Shown here: piece after piece, positions 5,677 through 6,625 of the stretch
Layout of the letters: each line of letters begins with the position of its first letter
Position numbering within the stretch: the first letter of the stretch is position 1
Assembly: GCA_013812565.1 (NCBI GenBank)
Contig: JACCTF010000870.1
Location: 1-6,625 of the forward strand
Reading direction: 5' to 3'
Length of the DNA: 6,625 nucleotides
Origin: Pyrinomonadaceae bacterium
GTDB taxonomy: Bacteria; Acidobacteriota; Blastocatellia; Pyrinomonadales; Pyrinomonadaceae
Made by a program: the position numbers and the translations under genes
Notes under the pieces: generated by a model
Told to the model about the DNA's origin: nothing
What the model saw: the letters and a program-made list of their open reading frames with translations, nothing else
The model's database searches: none

Positions 5677-6625
5677 TTAGAATTCATAAGCACCTATATC
5701 CGTAGGATTTTTACCAAGTAAGGGATAACTATCCAGATCAACCGTATATCCCAGCTTCACTCCTTTATTTCTGGCGGGGCTGTTTTCTTTCAGGCGGAAA
5801 TTTCGATTTGCATAATCCACAAAAAGCGGATCGGCAATGATATCTCCCTTCCCGGCAGGGACGCCTACGGGGTCGGGATTGCCGGCGGAGTAATACAGGT
5901 TATGATCGTGCGGATGGTCGCCGATAGCGGTGCGCACATGCCCGACGGGTTTGACAAAGGGACCGAATACTTTCAAATCTTTGGCAATCATGAAGATGTT
6001 ATTACGAACGGTGAATGAACTTCCTTCGGGATAGAAAGTCCAGAATATAAAACGATCTACATTCGGTTCGCGGGTTCTAATGACGGTATTGTTAAGGACG
6101 CGAACGTTTTTCATTGTTCCGCCGCCGATGAATTGGTTTTTGTCATCGCTTAGGTTATACGCGACCGTTATGTTTTGAACATTACGGGCAGCCATTTCTA
6201 AAAATCCGTGATTATTGACCGACATATTGTGATGAATATTAATATCATTCGCATTGAAATTGTCATCTACGCCGTCAAGCTCGATGACACCTCCGTCAGA
6301 GCCGTATGGACCGCCGTAAGCACCATAGTTTTCTATTCTGTTAAATGATATTTCGTTACGCCTGGAAACAATCATTATGGCAATCGGACCCCACGACCGC
6401 GCCATCATTACAGTTGCATCGTGCAAATAATTTCGGGTGATAAGGTTGTCAGTTCCTTTCACCTTGATACCGACCGGGGTATGAAAAAATTCGCAGTTCT
6501 TAACAACATTGTGGTGAGTGCCTGAAGCCAGATACACCGCTCCGAGTTTCTGCACATTTTTGTTTTTGTGGTCAGAGCCGGGCGGGTTTGTATTATCGTG
6601 AAAATATAGTCCGTCAATTACCACA
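5677..6625 (-). CDS. Right-handed parallel beta-helix repeat protein, 5' end missing
   Basis: The visible C-terminal 315 or so residues read as PbH1-type coils. Repeated turns of about 20-25 residues carry Asn-rich corners: DNLITRNYLHD at 59-69, NEISFNRIENY at 90-100, NDINIHHNMSVNN at 126-138, QNITVAYNLSDD at 150-161, KNVRVLNNTVI at 172-182 and FTVRNNIF at 204-211 (numbered from the GTG at 6624). The tail has ADPLFVD, FRLKENSPARNKG and a closing DIGAYEF, a common ending of secreted beta-helix proteins. The frame is open at the window edge, so the GTG at 6624 is probably internal and any signal peptide lies beyond. Such folds occur in polysaccharide lyases (PL1, PL6, PL9, PL31), GH28-like hydrolases and non-enzymatic surface proteins. 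I cannot assign a catalytic set. It converges with the operon across a 72-base gap and is clearly more AT-rich than it. A lyase feeding KduD is attractive but unproven. Confidence 0.85.
   Translation of the reverse strand, partial: VVIDGLYFHDNTNPPGSDHKNKNVQKLGAVYLASGTHHNVVKNCEFFHTPVGIKVKGTDNLITRNYLHDATVMMARSWGPIAIMIVSRRNEISFNRIENYGAYGGPYGSDGGVIELDGVDDNFNANDINIHHNMSVNNHGFLEMAARNVQNITVAYNLSDDKNQFIGGGTMKNVRVLNNTVIRTREPNVDRFIFWTFYPEGSSFTVRNNIFMIAKDLKVFGPFVKPVGHVRTAIGDHPHDHNLYYSAGNPDPVGVPAGKGDIIADPLFVDYANRNFRLKENSPARNKGVKLGYTVDLDSYPLLGKNPTDIGAYEF

Overview
This 6,625-base window looks like part of a bacterial carbohydrate-utilisation locus. The organism is probably a free-living, Gram-negative-type heterotroph: it has Sec-exported hydrolases, one predicted lipoprotein, good Shine-Dalgarno sites and moderately high GC across the plus-strand genes. 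The protein styles (an ACS-family hexuronate transporter, KduD, an IDS-like sulfatase and a particular GH5-like protein) are seen in Acidobacteriota, Verrucomicrobiota and Bacteroidota. I lean weakly to Acidobacteriota, but nothing in the window fixes the taxon.

Layout. Positions 1-5604 hold five tightly packed plus-strand genes that read as one operon: (1) the 3' part of an MFS hexuronate-type transporter, (2) KduD, a short-chain dehydrogenase of the 5-keto-4-deoxyuronate pathway, (3) an exported iduronate-2-sulfatase-like sulfatase, (4) an exported GH5-like glycoside hydrolase, and (5) a formylglycine-generating enzyme (FGE) with a predicted lipoprotein signal. Junctions 1/2 and 3/4 are 4-base GTGA start-stop overlaps, and the other two are gaps of about 10 and 4 bases. 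A 72-base gap follows. Positions 5677-6625 then hold a convergent minus-strand gene, cut by the window edge, for a right-handed parallel beta-helix protein. Its DNA is visibly more AT-rich than the operon.

How the genes may work together (inference). The sulfatase would remove sulfate from a uronic-acid-containing glycan and the GH5-like enzyme would cut a glycosidic bond outside the cytoplasm. The transporter would import the uronates, and KduD would reduce or oxidise the keto-deoxy intermediate on the way to KDG. The FGE would convert the sulfatase cysteine to formylglycine, making the operon self-sufficient for an active sulfatase. The beta-helix protein is the only candidate lyase here, but its function is not shown. 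The most unusual point is that the FGE itself appears to be exported as a lipoprotein. No RNA gene, insertion sequence, CRISPR array or convincing terminator was seen.
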